Assembly: GCF_900182725.1 (NCBI RefSeq) | Contig: NZ_FXTO01000008.1 | Coordinates: 1-64,000 of the forward strand | Origin: Thalassovita litoralis | GTDB taxonomy: Bacteria > Pseudomonadota > Alphaproteobacteria > Rhodobacterales > Rhodobacteraceae | Direction of reading: 5' to 3' | DNA length: 64,000 nt | In this document: piece by piece, positions 27,187-35,544 of the stretch | Layout: each line of letters starts with the position of its first letter | How positions within the stretch are numbered: position 1 is the stretch's first letter | Made by a program: the position numbers and the translations under genes | The notes under the pieces: model-generated | What the model was told of the DNA's origin: nothing | Databases searched by the model: none | What the model saw: only the letters and a program-made list of their open reading frames with translations

Positions 27187-27744
27187 TCAATGTTGTATAC
27201 TGCGGAATACAAAGACGCGGGCGGGCGGTAAATTGGCCCATACCGTGCCGCGTTTTTCCACCGAAACGCCCAGTTCCGCCTGCATGTCCGCCGATATGGG
27301 AGCGCCGGGGCTATAGGTGATTTGCACGAATTGCCCGCCGGGGGCCATGACACGCAGGGCGCGGCCCACCACGTCGCGCTGGATTTGCGGGCGGGCCAGA
27401 ACCGGAACACCGGAAATCACCGCGCCAATGCCGCGCAACCCGATATGTTCGATGTGCTGTGCCGGGCGGTTCAGAACGGTCACGCCGGGAAATTTCTGGC
27501 GCAGGGTTTCACAGAAAACCGGGTTCATTTCCATCAGTGTCAGCCGTTCTGGCGCAATACCACGGGCCAGAATCGCCTTGGTGAAACTGCCCGTGCCGGG
27601 GCCAATTTCCACAATCGGGCCTTGGACCTGTTCCAGCCCTTCGGTCATACGGCGGGCCACCGCCGCCGAGGAGGGGGCAATCGCCACGACTTGCGTGGGG
27701 CGGCGCATCATCTGGCCCAGAAAGACGGAAAAATCACTTGGCAT
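27187..27744 (-). CDS. Class I SAM-dependent methyltransferase, phospholipid N-methyltransferase-like
   Basis: The 185-residue protein has the SAM-binding motif PIVEIGPGTGSFTKAIL at about residues 43-59 and LTLMEMNPVFCETL, and FPGVTVLNRPAQ with the later acidic position. The overall pattern (FLGQMMRRPTQVVAIAPSS at the N-terminus) matches the Rhodobacter-type PmtA/KsgA-like group that methylates phosphatidylethanolamine. The exact substrate is inferred. It stands alone between fumC and sspB. Confidence 0.75.
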   Translation of the reverse strand: MPSDFSVFLGQMMRRPTQVVAIAPSSAAVARRMTEGLEQVQGPIVEIGPGTGSFTKAILARGIAPERLTLMEMNPVFCETLRQKFPGVTVLNRPAQHIEHIGLRGIGAVISGVPVLARPQIQRDVVGRALRVMAPGGQFVQITYSPGAPISADMQAELGVSVEKRGTVWANLPPARVFVFRSIQH

Positions 27745-27842
27745 GGCAGGGTCTCTTGCTGAATTGACAGCAAAGCCGTGCCACGCCGATGTTTCACCCC
27801 TGTGACGGGGGCGTATGGAAAATGTAACAGCGCCGGGGCTGT

Positions 27843-28304
27843 TTATTTGCGGAACTTATCCAGACTGACCACCTCGGCATCGTGGTGGGGGTGGTCTGGG
27901 GTTGGATCGTCCTCGGGCGGGGTGGGGTCTTCGTCATCCTCGTCTTCGGCATCGGCGGATTCGAAGCGCAGGCCAAATTCCACGGACGGATCGACAAAGG
28001 TCTTGATCGCGTCATAGGGAATATACAGCGGTTCGGGCTGATCGCCGAAATTCAGCGTGACGGAAAAACCATCGTCGGTCACGTCAAGGTTTTCATACCA
28101 ATGCTGCATCACCACGGTCATTTCCGACGGATAACGCTGCTTCAGCCAATCGGCCAATTGCGCCAGTGGGTGCGTTGTGTCGAAGGTGATAAAGAAATGA
28201 TGGGCGCCGGGCAGGCCGTTTTGTTCCACATCTTCCAGCACTTGCTGGATCAGGCCACGCATGGCCTGATGCATCAGTTTTCCATAATCAATGGAGTGCG
28301 ACAT
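27843..28304 (-). CDS. sspB: ClpXP adaptor SspB
   Basis: Alphaproteobacterial SspB delivers ssrA-tagged proteins to ClpXP. The 153-residue product starts MSHSIDYGKLMHQAMRGL; earlier in-frame codons are ignored. The domain has HFFITFDTTHPLAQLADWLKQRYP, the acidic linker ADAEDEDDEDPTPPEDDP, and the ClpX-docking tail AEVVSLDKFRK. The tmRNA gene that supplies the tag lies only 620 bp away, which is a nice functional pairing. Confidence 0.93.
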   Translation of the reverse strand: MSHSIDYGKLMHQAMRGLIQQVLEDVEQNGLPGAHHFFITFDTTHPLAQLADWLKQRYPSEMTVVMQHWYENLDVTDDGFSVTLNFGDQPEPLYIPYDAIKTFVDPSVEFGLRFESADAEDEDDEDPTPPEDDPTPDHPHHDAEVVSLDKFRK

Positions 28305-28406
28305 CGGGGGTTCCTTGAAATTCCGGTTCCAAAGCATAGGGGATTCGGAACAAAACAAAAGAGGACCCGAATAAATTTTCCGATGCTGCGAATTGACGGC
28401 ATGGGC

Positions 28407-28832
28407 TTAGCCAATCCTTTGGCCGGACATGCACAGGGCGATGGTATTTTCCGGCAGCAGGTCTAATTGTTCAAAAAAACCAACGAAGTCAAAACTGTTA
28501 TAGGCTTCGACAATGCGGCCATCCCGACATCGGCAAAACACCATTGCCCCCACCTCGATCGGGGTGCGGGCATCCAGTGTTTCGGCCTGTAGTGTCATGA
28601 ACCCGGCCACCCAATCGCCTTGTTCCACCAGTTTGTCGATCCGGACCTTCGGGGGGGTGATCATTTCCTGGATCGTGGCGACCAGAAATTTCAGTTCATC
28701 AACGCCCAGTTCCATGTCCGGGACGATACCTTTGGCCAGCGTATCGGGGACGAATAATTCGTCGATGGCGGAAATATCGCCCTGTTCCCAAACACGGGAA
28801 TACCATTCACGCAAAATATCTGTGTTTGCCAT
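28407..28832 (-). CDS. SnoaL/NTF2-like protein
   Basis: The 141-residue protein MANTDILREWYSRVWEQGD has the cone-shaped NTF2-like pattern of SnoaL/ketosteroid-isomerase-type proteins. The substrate is unknown and no catalytic residue can be fixed. An AAGGG site 9 bases before this ATG favours it over an ATG 18 bp upstream. Confidence 0.7.
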   Translation of the reverse strand: MANTDILREWYSRVWEQGDISAIDELFVPDTLAKGIVPDMELGVDELKFLVATIQEMITPPKVRIDKLVEQGDWVAGFMTLQAETLDARTPIEVGAMVFCRCRDGRIVEAYNSFDFVGFFEQLDLLPENTIALCMSGQRIG

Positions 28833-28920
28833 AGTGACGGCCCTTTTCACAACGGAATGCAGGGCTGACGTTATGGAAAAAACCTAAACGATTTCTGAAC
28901 AAATAAGGGAAAGTGCAGGT

Positions 28921-29240
28921 TTCTGTTGCCAGGTACCTGCGAACCCCGCCTTACGCTGCTAGGCGCAAGGGCTTAAGTTTCGGTTACTCCGACTGCTTAC
29001 GCAGCCATTGCGACCGGAGCACGATTGTCGTTTGCAATTGTACTTTTCGGACCGATAACGGTGGTACCTCACCGGGACAAAGCTACATCTTTACGCGTTC
29101 GTCGATCCTGTTTCGGCCCCATGATCCTCAAACGAAGGATTTTGGTGGAGCCGCCGGGTACCGCCCCCGGGTCCGATCCGTTTATTACATGCGCGTTTAT
29201 GCCCATAGTCCCGAAGGACACCCGACATATAGTCTGCCTG
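28921..29240 (-). ncRNA. ssrA: Permuted two-piece tmRNA
   Basis: On the minus strand an acceptor piece ends GGCTCCACCA at 29143, preceded by the T-arm (ACCCGGGGGCGGTACCCGG). About 22 bp later the coding piece begins GGGGCC at 29120, which pairs with GGCTCC to rebuild the acceptor stem. The tag frame at 28997-29035 reads ANDNRAPVAMAA then stop. This reversed order is the circular permutation known in alphaproteobacteria: the precursor is cut into two RNAs. The outer ends (near 29240 and 28921) are approximate. The tag's LAA-like end AMAA is read by ClpXP and SspB. Confidence 0.93.
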
Positions 29241-29262
29241 ATTTCGGATTTAAAGGGGCTGT

Positions 29263-29898
29263 TTACTTGCATCGCACCGGATAGGTCAGTGTGGTGTTGG
29301 GGGGCGAAAATCGTTGTTGCGGGGAAAAACAGGTGACGCGACCGGGGCCATTCGCCCAAAACAGGTGGGGGTCGCGGGGGATGGCGTGGGAGCCGTGCAT
29401 TTCGTGCAGTTCAAAATGCAAATGCACGATCCCAGCCGCTAAAATCCCTGTGTTTCCCATCCCGCCGATCTGTTGCCCGCGTTTGACGACATCGCCTTTT
29501 TGTACAGTGCGGTTGTTCAGGTGTTTGTAGACGGTTTGAATCGGAATCCCCTGTGGCCCGGCGGAATGCGTAATGACCACACGATTACCATAGGACGGTT
29601 CCCGGTAAGCGGCGATAACGGTGCCGGGGGCGGCGGCCAGAATGGGGGTGTTGCGGGCCTCGTATATATCAATGCCGGGATGTTCGCCGCTGGTTTTACG
29701 CCCGTGTTCCGGGGGGAAGGGGCGGAACTGCTGAATGACCGACGGGGCATTGGCGGGAACTGTTACCCGGATCGGCGTTTCAACGCTGTAGTGATAGGGC
29801 GCCGATTGCCCATAAGACCCCAACTGACACCCCGCTAAACCCAGCACCAAACCAACCGCCAAGGCCGATCCGACCCCGGTTTGCCTGCCCTGTTGCAC
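29263..29898 (-). CDS. M23-family peptidase lipoprotein
   Basis: The 211-residue protein starts with GTG after a GGGAGGA ribosome-binding site. A lipoprotein signal ends in the lipobox GLAGC (Cys about 24). The LytM/M23 zinc metallopeptidase domain shows HPGIDIY with the first metal ligands and HLHFELHE with the last ones. Such proteins cut or regulate cutting of peptidoglycan at the envelope. The domain is compact, and the conserved zinc ligands seem present, so it may be active. It lies just upstream of tmRNA on the same strand. Confidence 0.85.
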   Translation of the reverse strand: MQQGRQTGVGSALAVGLVLGLAGCQLGSYGQSAPYHYSVETPIRVTVPANAPSVIQQFRPFPPEHGRKTSGEHPGIDIYEARNTPILAAAPGTVIAAYREPSYGNRVVITHSAGPQGIPIQTVYKHLNNRTVQKGDVVKRGQQIGGMGNTGILAAGIVHLHFELHEMHGSHAIPRDPHLFWANGPGRVTCFSPQQRFSPPNTTLTYPVRCK

Positions 29899-29966
29899 GG
29901 GCGTTCCTCCCTTTTTTACCTAGGGTAAGCCGGGGCGGGCAGGTTCGTCTATTTATCAAAAGGATA

Positions 29967-30701
29967 TCAGCCAGCGGTGGGGCGGCGTTTGGCGGCGATA
30001 CCGTGGGCGATGTCCAGCGTATAGGTTTCCAGCTCGGATAGCAGGGATTCAACCTTGGGGGCGTTGCGCTGTTCTAACGCGTCCGCAATTCCGGTATGCA
30101 GGGCGACAATCCGTTCGCGGGATCGTTCGCTAAAAGTAATCATGTTCATCAGCGGTTGCATCGCTTCGACCGCACCGGCCAATTGGTACGACAGCACAGG
30201 GTTGCCCGCGCCATCCACAAGCGCCCGGTGAAAGGCCACATCGGAATCGCAAAAGCTTTGGTCAGACAGGCCGGGCTGGGTTTGGCGGTGGATTTCCGCC
30301 CGCATTGTGGCCAGATGGTCCGCCGTGCGGCGCTGCGCCGATAGCGATGCGCAGGCCCGTTCCATAGCAAAGCGGGCTTCGCAGGCGACATCAAAGCTGA
30401 CATCGTTCATAGATAACAGCAGGGTCGAGGTAGTGATTTGCTGCCCGTATGCCTCTTGGAATGACAGGCGATTTACAAACGCCCCGCCCGATGCGCCGCG
30501 CTGGGTGCGGATCAGCGATTGGGCAGCCAGCCGTTTCAGGGCTTCGCGGACGGTGGGGCGGGATACGGCGAATTGTTCGGACAGTTCGGCCTCGGATGGC
30601 AGGCGGGCATCGACAATCAATTCGCCGCTGATAATGGCGTCCCGGATCGCGGTGGCAATCTGGGCGGACAGATCCGCAGGGCTGTTGGGGTCGATTTTCA
30701 T
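29967..30701 (-). CDS. FadR-subfamily GntR transcriptional regulator
   Basis: The 244-residue regulator has the N-terminal winged helix with LPSEAELSEQFAVSRPTVREALKRL and a C-terminal FCD ligand domain with Asp/His positions (SDVAFHRALVDGAGNPVL, IVALHTGIADAL) that usually bind a metal and an organic acid. Two identical TGTCAGACA sites directly upstream suggest that it represses itself. What else it controls is not clear; acuI on the other strand starts about 720 bp away. Confidence 0.9.
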   Translation of the reverse strand: MKIDPNSPADLSAQIATAIRDAIISGELIVDARLPSEAELSEQFAVSRPTVREALKRLAAQSLIRTQRGASGGAFVNRLSFQEAYGQQITTSTLLLSMNDVSFDVACEARFAMERACASLSAQRRTADHLATMRAEIHRQTQPGLSDQSFCDSDVAFHRALVDGAGNPVLSYQLAGAVEAMQPLMNMITFSERSRERIVALHTGIADALEQRNAPKVESLLSELETYTLDIAHGIAAKRRPTAG

Positions 30702-30702
30702 A

Positions 30703-30747
30703 TGTCAGACATTTCTGCTTGGCGGCGCTGCATTATTTTGTCAGACA
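30703..30747 (-). promoter_or_regulatory. Twin GntR operators (TGTCAGACA)
   Basis: The 9-bp palindrome TGTCAGACA occurs at 30703-30711 and again at 30739-30747, each followed by TTT, 36 bp apart. The first abuts the start codon at 30701. Spacing near three and a half helical turns and position fit autorepression. Confidence 0.7.
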
Positions 30748-30861
30748 TTTAGGGGTGGGGACGCAAAGAAAACAAGACCCGAGTCGCCACAAGCCGGGAA
30801 CGGACCAAAGCGAAACCTGTGCTAAGCTGCGCGTGATAGGGAAAGGAAAGGGATAGTTTCC

Positions 30862-31377
30862 ATGATCTCACCTGACTATTGCGTGATGATGGCCCGGTAT
30901 AACGCGTGGCAAAACAAACAGATGCAAGCGGCGCTGCAAATATTACCCCCCGACGCGCTGACGCAAGAACGCGGCGCTTTTTTCGGGTCGATCCTGAAAA
31001 CGGTGAACCACCTGCTTTGGGGGGATCGGATGTGGATGGCCCGCTTTGACAGGGGCGCGAAGCCAAATGGCGGTGTTTCCGACAGCGTGATATGCACGCC
31101 CACATTGGCTGTTTGGGGCAGCGAGCGGTTCCGCACCGATGGGCGTATTCTGCGCTGGGCCGAGCAGGTGCGGTCGGTCGATCTGGTGGGGGACTTGCGC
31201 TGGTATTCAGGGATCAAACAGGCGGATGTGACGATGCCGATGGGGTTGTGCGTGGCGCATATGTTTAACCACCAGACCCATCATCGCGGACAGGTTCATG
31301 CCATGCTGACGGCGGCAGGGGGACAGGGCTGGGTGACGGACCTGTTTTTGATGCCGCAGGACGGGCCGCGGCCGTAA
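30862..31377 (+). CDS. DinB-family protein
   Basis: The 171-residue four-helix protein has the three-histidine metal site of the DinB/YfiT group: His in TVNHLLWGD and the pair in HMFNHQTHHRGQVH. Family members are mostly metal-dependent thiol transferases or damage-induced proteins of unclear role. An AAGGAAAGGG site precedes the ATG. acuI follows after 48 bp. Confidence 0.88.
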   Translation: MISPDYCVMMARYNAWQNKQMQAALQILPPDALTQERGAFFGSILKTVNHLLWGDRMWMARFDRGAKPNGGVSDSVICTPTLAVWGSERFRTDGRILRWAEQVRSVDLVGDLRWYSGIKQADVTMPMGLCVAHMFNHQTHHRGQVHAMLTAAGGQGWVTDLFLMPQDGPRP

Positions 31378-31425
31378 GGAATTGTAATCAGTGCGCTTTT
31401 GCGCATGGGAGAGAGGAGAAACACA

Positions 31426-32418
31426 ATGTTCAACGCATTGATCGTAGACAAAGACGACGAGGGTAAAACCCACGCTGCAATCAAGCAGATTGCCGACAGC
31501 GACCTGCCGGAAGAGGAAGTAACGGTGGCGGTGGAATATTCCACGGTGAATTACAAGGACGGGCTGTGCCTTGGGTCCGGGGGCGGTTTGGTGCGTAACT
31601 ATCCGCATGTGCCGGGGATTGATTTTGCCGGAACGGTCGAAAGCTCCTCGGACGCGCGGTACAAGCCGGGCGACAAGGTGGTGCTGACCGGCTGGCGCGT
31701 GGGCGAGGCCCATTGGGGCGGCTATGCTCAAAAGGCGCGGGTCAAGGCCGACTGGCTGGTGCCGCTGCCCGATGGGCTGACAACACGGCAGGCGATGGCG
31801 GTGGGAACCGCCGGGTTTACCGCAATGCTGTGCGTCATGGCGCTGGAAGATCACGGCCTGGCCGACAAACACGGCCCGGTTCTGGTGACTGGCGCGGCTG
31901 GTGGGGTGGGGTCCGTAGCCACCGCCATTCTGGCCCATTTGGGCTACGAGGTGGCGGCAGTGACCGGACGTCCGGAAACGGCAGACTACCTGCGTTCGCT
32001 GGGGGCGTCCCAGATCGTGCCGCGCGAAGACCTGACCGAAGTGACACGCAAGCCCTTGGAATCCGAGGTCTGGGCCGGGTGTGTCGATGCAGTTGGCGGG
32101 GCGATGCTGGGCCGGGTGCTGAAGCAGATGAAATACGGCTGTTCGGTTGCTGCGGTCGGGTTGGCCGGTGGTGCGGCGATTGAAGGGGCGCTGATCACGC
32201 CGTTCATCCTGCGCAGCGTGAACCTGCTGGGGATCGATTCCGTGATGCGCCCCTATGCGGATCGCGTGCGCGCATGGGAACGGATCGCCAAGGATTTGCC
32301 GATGGAGAAGCTGGAAGCAATGGTGCAACCGGCCACGCTGTCTGACCTGCCGGGGCTGGGGCGTGACATCCTGAAAGGTCAGGTGAAAGGCCGCGTTGTG
32401 GTGGATGTGAACGCCTGA
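31426..32418 (+). CDS. acuI: Acrylyl-CoA reductase (AcuI/YhdH-type)
   Basis: The 330-residue MDR-family oxidoreductase has the N-terminal STVNYKDGLCLG segment and the NADPH-binding TGAAGGVGSVATAILAHLGYEVAA, with YhdH/AcuI-like VLTGWRVGE. AcuI reduces toxic acryloyl-CoA to propionyl-CoA, a step of DMSP breakdown common in Roseobacters. No dmd or ddd gene is here. GAGAGGAG precedes ATG 31426; the frame opens 27 bp earlier. A hairpin follows. Confidence 0.88.
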   Translation: MFNALIVDKDDEGKTHAAIKQIADSDLPEEEVTVAVEYSTVNYKDGLCLGSGGGLVRNYPHVPGIDFAGTVESSSDARYKPGDKVVLTGWRVGEAHWGGYAQKARVKADWLVPLPDGLTTRQAMAVGTAGFTAMLCVMALEDHGLADKHGPVLVTGAAGGVGSVATAILAHLGYEVAAVTGRPETADYLRSLGASQIVPREDLTEVTRKPLESEVWAGCVDAVGGAMLGRVLKQMKYGCSVAAVGLAGGAAIEGALITPFILRSVNLLGIDSVMRPYADRVRAWERIAKDLPMEKLEAMVQPATLSDLPGLGRDILKGQVKGRVVVDVNA

Positions 32419-32438
32419 TCTGTATGGTATAAACGAAC

Positions 32439-32468
32439 AAAGGGCGCGGTCCTGTCATCGCGCCCTTT
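32439..32468 (+). terminator. Hairpin after acuI
   Basis: AAAGGGCGCG (32439-32448) pairs with CGCGCCCTTT (32459-32468). The T stretch after it is short (TTTGCTAT), so it is a moderate terminator. Confidence 0.6.
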
Positions 32469-32575
32469 GCTATGCGCGGGCTGTGTTTTCAAGGCTCTGG
32501 AACTTCGGGGCGGGACAGGCATAGTATGGCGCAACAGTCGCAATTTACCGACGATTCAAACGGAGAACCGGGCGC

Positions 32576-33001
32576 ATGTCCTATGATAACGACAATATTT
32601 TTGCCAAAATCCTGCGCGGCGAAATCCCCAGCGAAAAGCTGTATGAAGATGATGAAACCTATGTTTTCATGGATATCATGCCGCGTGCCGATGGGCATTG
32701 TCTGGTCATTCCGAAAACCCCGTGCCGCAACATGCTGGATGCCAGCGATGCGCAATTGGCGGCTTGCCTGAAAACCGTGCGCCGGATGGGCCATGCGGTG
32801 ATGGCGGCCTTTGACGCGGGTGGCGTGACCATTCAACAGTTCAATGAAGCCGTGGGCGGGCAAGAGGTGTTCCACCTGCATTACCATGTTCTGCCGCGCC
32901 ACGAGGGCGTGAAAATGCGCCCGCCGGGCAAGATGGAAGACATGGCCGTTCTGAAAGAAAACGCCGCGAAAATTCGCGCGGCACTGGCCGGGATGGCATA
33001 A
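32576..33001 (+). CDS. HIT-family nucleotide hydrolase/binding protein
   Basis: The 141-residue protein has the histidine-triad motif in VFHLHYHVLPRH (His100, His102, His104). HIT proteins of this bacterial branch (HINT-like) cleave purine nucleoside phosphoramidates. MSYDNDNIFAKILRGEIPSEKLYEDD is the typical N-terminus. A terminator at 33165-33192 is the next transcription end downstream. Confidence 0.93.
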   Translation: MSYDNDNIFAKILRGEIPSEKLYEDDETYVFMDIMPRADGHCLVIPKTPCRNMLDASDAQLAACLKTVRRMGHAVMAAFDAGGVTIQQFNEAVGGQEVFHLHYHVLPRHEGVKMRPPGKMEDMAVLKENAAKIRAALAGMA

Positions 33002-33095
33002 TCCTGCGCGGAGGCTTGCCTGTCAGCGCGGTATTAAACCTGTGGTTGGGTCCGGGATTTCCCGTGATCTGACCGCAAGTGGCAGCGTTGGAATG

Positions 33096-33119
33096 TGAGT
33101 ATTTTTGGCAAGATGAAAG
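33096..33119 (+). repeat. Copy 3 of the 24-bp intergenic repeat
   Basis: TGAGTATTTTTGGCAAGATG plus AAAG matches copies at 7721 and 22690 closely and follows a gene end on the plus strand, as they do. Confidence 0.7.
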
Positions 33120-33164
33120 GCGGGCGGTGCGTGTCCCCGTCTGGTCTTGCTGGGGCGGAAACGG

Positions 33165-33192
33165 AAAAAGCGACATCCGATAGTCGCTTTTT
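33165..33192 (+). terminator. Rho-independent terminator between the HIT and USP genes
   Basis: AAAAAGCGAC (33165-33174) and GTCGCTTTTT (33183-33192) form a 10-bp stem ending in a T run. The symmetric A/T arms allow it to work in both directions. Confidence 0.8.
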
Positions 33193-33240
33193 GATATGAA
33201 TCTGCCGCGAAAGTTTGTGTTTTCCTGACTTTTCACGTTA

Positions 33241-33275
33241 GCCTGATCACACTCAGGCAACAAAAACGATTGCCT
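33241..33275 (+). promoter_or_regulatory. Overlapping hairpins in the leader of the USP gene
   Basis: GCCTGA (33241-33246) can pair with TCAGGC (33253-33258), while AGGCAA (33255-33260) can pair with TTGCCT (33270-33275). The two stems share bases and exclude each other. This could be a two-state leader, but no known riboswitch is recognised and the second half could be chance. Confidence 0.3.
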
Positions 33276-33348
33276 GTGACGCCCAAATGAAGCGCTGGCA
33301 ATGGAACCCATTCCCCCTGCCAGTGCAATATTCGCAGGAGGGACAAAC

Positions 33349-33765
33349 GTGTTCACTACAATCGTCGTACCCGTCGATCTGGCGCACGAGGACAAGCTGG
33401 GCAAAGCCCTGACCGTCAGCGCCGATCTGGCAAAACAATATGGTGCGAAAATCATTTATCTTGGCGTCACCAGCGCCATGCCCGGCAAGCTGGGGCATAA
33501 TCCGGCGGAATACGCGGAAAAATTACAGGCATTCGCGGCGGCGCAGGCTGCAAAATTCGGGGTCACGGCCGATGCCAAGGCCGAGGTCAGCCATGACCCG
33601 ACCATTGATCTGGACAAGACGCTGATGAAAGCCGCCGATGCGGTGGGGGCCGATCTGATTGTGATGGCCAGCCATGTGCCGGGACTGGCCGACTATATCT
33701 GGCCATCGAACGGCGGCACGGTGGCGTCCCATTCCAAGGCCAGTGTGATGGTGGTGCGTGGCTGA
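33349..33765 (+). CDS. Universal stress protein
   Basis: The 138-residue USP-domain protein starts with GTG (VFTTIVVPVDLAHED), chosen because GCAGGAGGGA lies six bases upstream; an ATG 48 bp earlier lacks one. The domain shows LIVMASHVPGL and ends with the SHSKASVMVVRG strand. Usual USP residues for ATP binding (G-2x-G-9x-G-S) are altered, so ATP binding is uncertain. The BCCT transporter follows after 51 bp; USP-transporter pairs occur in marine bacteria. Confidence 0.88.
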   Translation: MFTTIVVPVDLAHEDKLGKALTVSADLAKQYGAKIIYLGVTSAMPGKLGHNPAEYAEKLQAFAAAQAAKFGVTADAKAEVSHDPTIDLDKTLMKAADAVGADLIVMASHVPGLADYIWPSNGGTVASHSKASVMVVRG

Positions 33766-33816
33766 TCCTTGGGGCTGCGCGACATGGTTTATAATTTCTA
33801 ACAGGGAGGCTGTCGT

Positions 33817-35457
33817 ATGAGCGACGAATCTACAAATCAGGGGATACCCGAACCCGAGGGGCATTCCGAAATCATTGATACTGAATATGAAATCGGGCAG
33901 GACAATATTGAAACCCAGATCGGCCCGTTTGGGCTGGACATCCACAACCCGGTCTTCCTGATCTCGGGGCTGTCGATCATTGCCTTTGTGTTCTACACGC
34001 TGGCCCTGCCGGAACAGGCGGGTAATCTGTTCAGTTGGCTTTTTTCCTTTGTCACCAAAGGGTTTGATTGGTTTTTCATCGGCGCAGGGAATATTTTTGT
34101 GCTGTTTTGCCTGCTGCTGATCGTAACCCCGCTGGGTAAGGTCCGGTTGGGCGGGGCGGATGCGACGCCCGATTACAGCTATGTCGGTTGGTTCGCGATG
34201 CTGTTTGCAGCCGGGATGGGCATTGGGCTGATGTTCTATGGCGTGTCCGAACCGATGAGCCATTTCAGTTCGTCGATGGGTGGCACTGTCGTGGGCGAAG
34301 ATGGCGTGCGCACGGATTGGGCGCCTTTGGGCGCCGCCGCGGGCGATCAGCACGAAGCGATCCGGCTGGGCATGGCGGCGACGATCTATCACTGGGGGCT
34401 TCACCCGTGGGCGATGTATGCGGTGGTGGCGCTGGCGCTGGCTTTGTTCAGCTATAACAAGGGGCTGCCGCTGACGATCCGATCCGCATTTTACCCGATT
34501 TTCGGGGACCGCGTGTGGGGCTGGATCGGGCATGTGATCGACGTTCTGGCCGTTTTCGCAACGCTGTTCGGGCTGGCAACCTCGCTGGGTTTTGGCGCGA
34601 CGCAGGCCAATGCGGGGCTGAACGAATTGTTCGGCATTCCCGTGGGCGAAACGACCGAAGTGATTTTGATCACCGTCATCACATCCATCGCGCTGATTTC
34701 TGTTGTGCGCGGGTTGGATGGCGGCGTCAAGGTCCTGTCCGAGATCAACATGGGGCTGGCGCTTTTGCTGCTGGTTTTCGTGCTGATTGCAGGGCCGACA
34801 TTGGCAATTCTGACGGGGTTCGCGGATTATCTGCTGGCGTATGTGGAATATCTGCCCGCGCTGTCCGTTCCGTTCGGGCGTGAAGATGTGAATTACAGCC
34901 AGGGCTGGACCAGCTTTTACTGGGCGTGGTGGATTTCATGGTCGCCCTTCGTGGGCATGTTCATTGCCCGTGTCAGCCGGGGGCGCTCGGTGCGGGAATT
35001 CGTGGTTTGCGTGTTGTTGATCCCCTCGCTGGTTTGTGTGCTGTGGATGAGCGTATTCGGGGGCGTGGCGATTCAGCAGGTTGTGCAGGACGGCTATACC
35101 GCCGCGCAGGACGCCCCGCTGGAGCTGAAGCTGTTCAAGATGCTGGACATGCTGCCGATGACCGGGATCACCAGCTTTATCGGGATCGTGCTGGTGATCG
35201 TGTTTTTCGTCACCTCCTCGGATTCGGGATCGTTGGTGATTGATACGATCACGGCAGGCGGCAAGGTGGATGCGCCGGTGCCGCAGCGGGTGTTCTGGTG
35301 CGTGTTTGAGGGCGCGGTTGCGATTGTGCTGCTGCTGTCGGCAGGGGGGCTGTCATCGCTGCAAAGCATGGTGATTTCGACCGGGCTGCCCTTTACCGTG
35401 GTGTTGTTGCTGATGTGCTGGGCGATCTGGCGCGGGCTGATGGCGGAACGGCGATAA
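33817..35457 (+). CDS. BCCT-family (betaine/choline/carnitine) transporter
   Basis: The 546-residue protein has 12 predicted membrane spans and the BCCT motifs GMGIGLMFYGVSEP (the glycine-rich helix of the sodium-coupled BetP type) and WAWWISWSPFVGMFIARVSRGRS. It should import a quaternary amine such as glycine betaine or choline. This fits the homocysteine methyltransferase in the same window, but linkage is speculative. AGGGAGG precedes the ATG; a terminator follows. Confidence 0.93.
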   Translation: MSDESTNQGIPEPEGHSEIIDTEYEIGQDNIETQIGPFGLDIHNPVFLISGLSIIAFVFYTLALPEQAGNLFSWLFSFVTKGFDWFFIGAGNIFVLFCLLLIVTPLGKVRLGGADATPDYSYVGWFAMLFAAGMGIGLMFYGVSEPMSHFSSSMGGTVVGEDGVRTDWAPLGAAAGDQHEAIRLGMAATIYHWGLHPWAMYAVVALALALFSYNKGLPLTIRSAFYPIFGDRVWGWIGHVIDVLAVFATLFGLATSLGFGATQANAGLNELFGIPVGETTEVILITVITSIALISVVRGLDGGVKVLSEINMGLALLLLVFVLIAGPTLAILTGFADYLLAYVEYLPALSVPFGREDVNYSQGWTSFYWAWWISWSPFVGMFIARVSRGRSVREFVVCVLLIPSLVCVLWMSVFGGVAIQQVVQDGYTAAQDAPLELKLFKMLDMLPMTGITSFIGIVLVIVFFVTSSDSGSLVIDTITAGGKVDAPVPQRVFWCVFEGAVAIVLLLSAGGLSSLQSMVISTGLPFTVVLLLMCWAIWRGLMAERR

Positions 35458-35465
35458 TGTGGAAA

Positions 35466-35492
35466 AAGGCCCCGGTTTACGGGGCCTTTTTT
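35466..35492 (+). terminator. Rho-independent terminator of the BCCT gene
   Basis: AAGGCCCCG (35466-35474), loop GTTTA, CGGGGCCTT (35480-35488) and TTTT. Strong. Confidence 0.88.
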
Positions 35493-35544
35493 GTAGCAGG
35501 GGAAAGCGCTTGATTGGCGGGCGCTTTCGGGGTTGAGTGCGGAT

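Larger units (their letters stand above)
33002..33348. other. 347-bp intergenic region with repeat, terminator and hairpins
   Basis: No gene is supported. It holds copy 3 of the intergenic repeat (33096-33119), a terminator (33165-33192) and two competing hairpins (33241-33275), which lie in the probable leader of the USP gene. A RBS (GCAGGAGGGA) ends the region. Confidence 0.6.

Noticed and set aside
28913-29336. Plus-strand open frames over the tmRNA region
   Set aside because: They overlap a clear tmRNA with readable tag and acceptor; the translated sequences look random.
32416-32436. RpoE-like promoter TGATCT with TAAAC
   Set aside because: The spacing is far too short, and it sits inside the end of acuI before a terminator.
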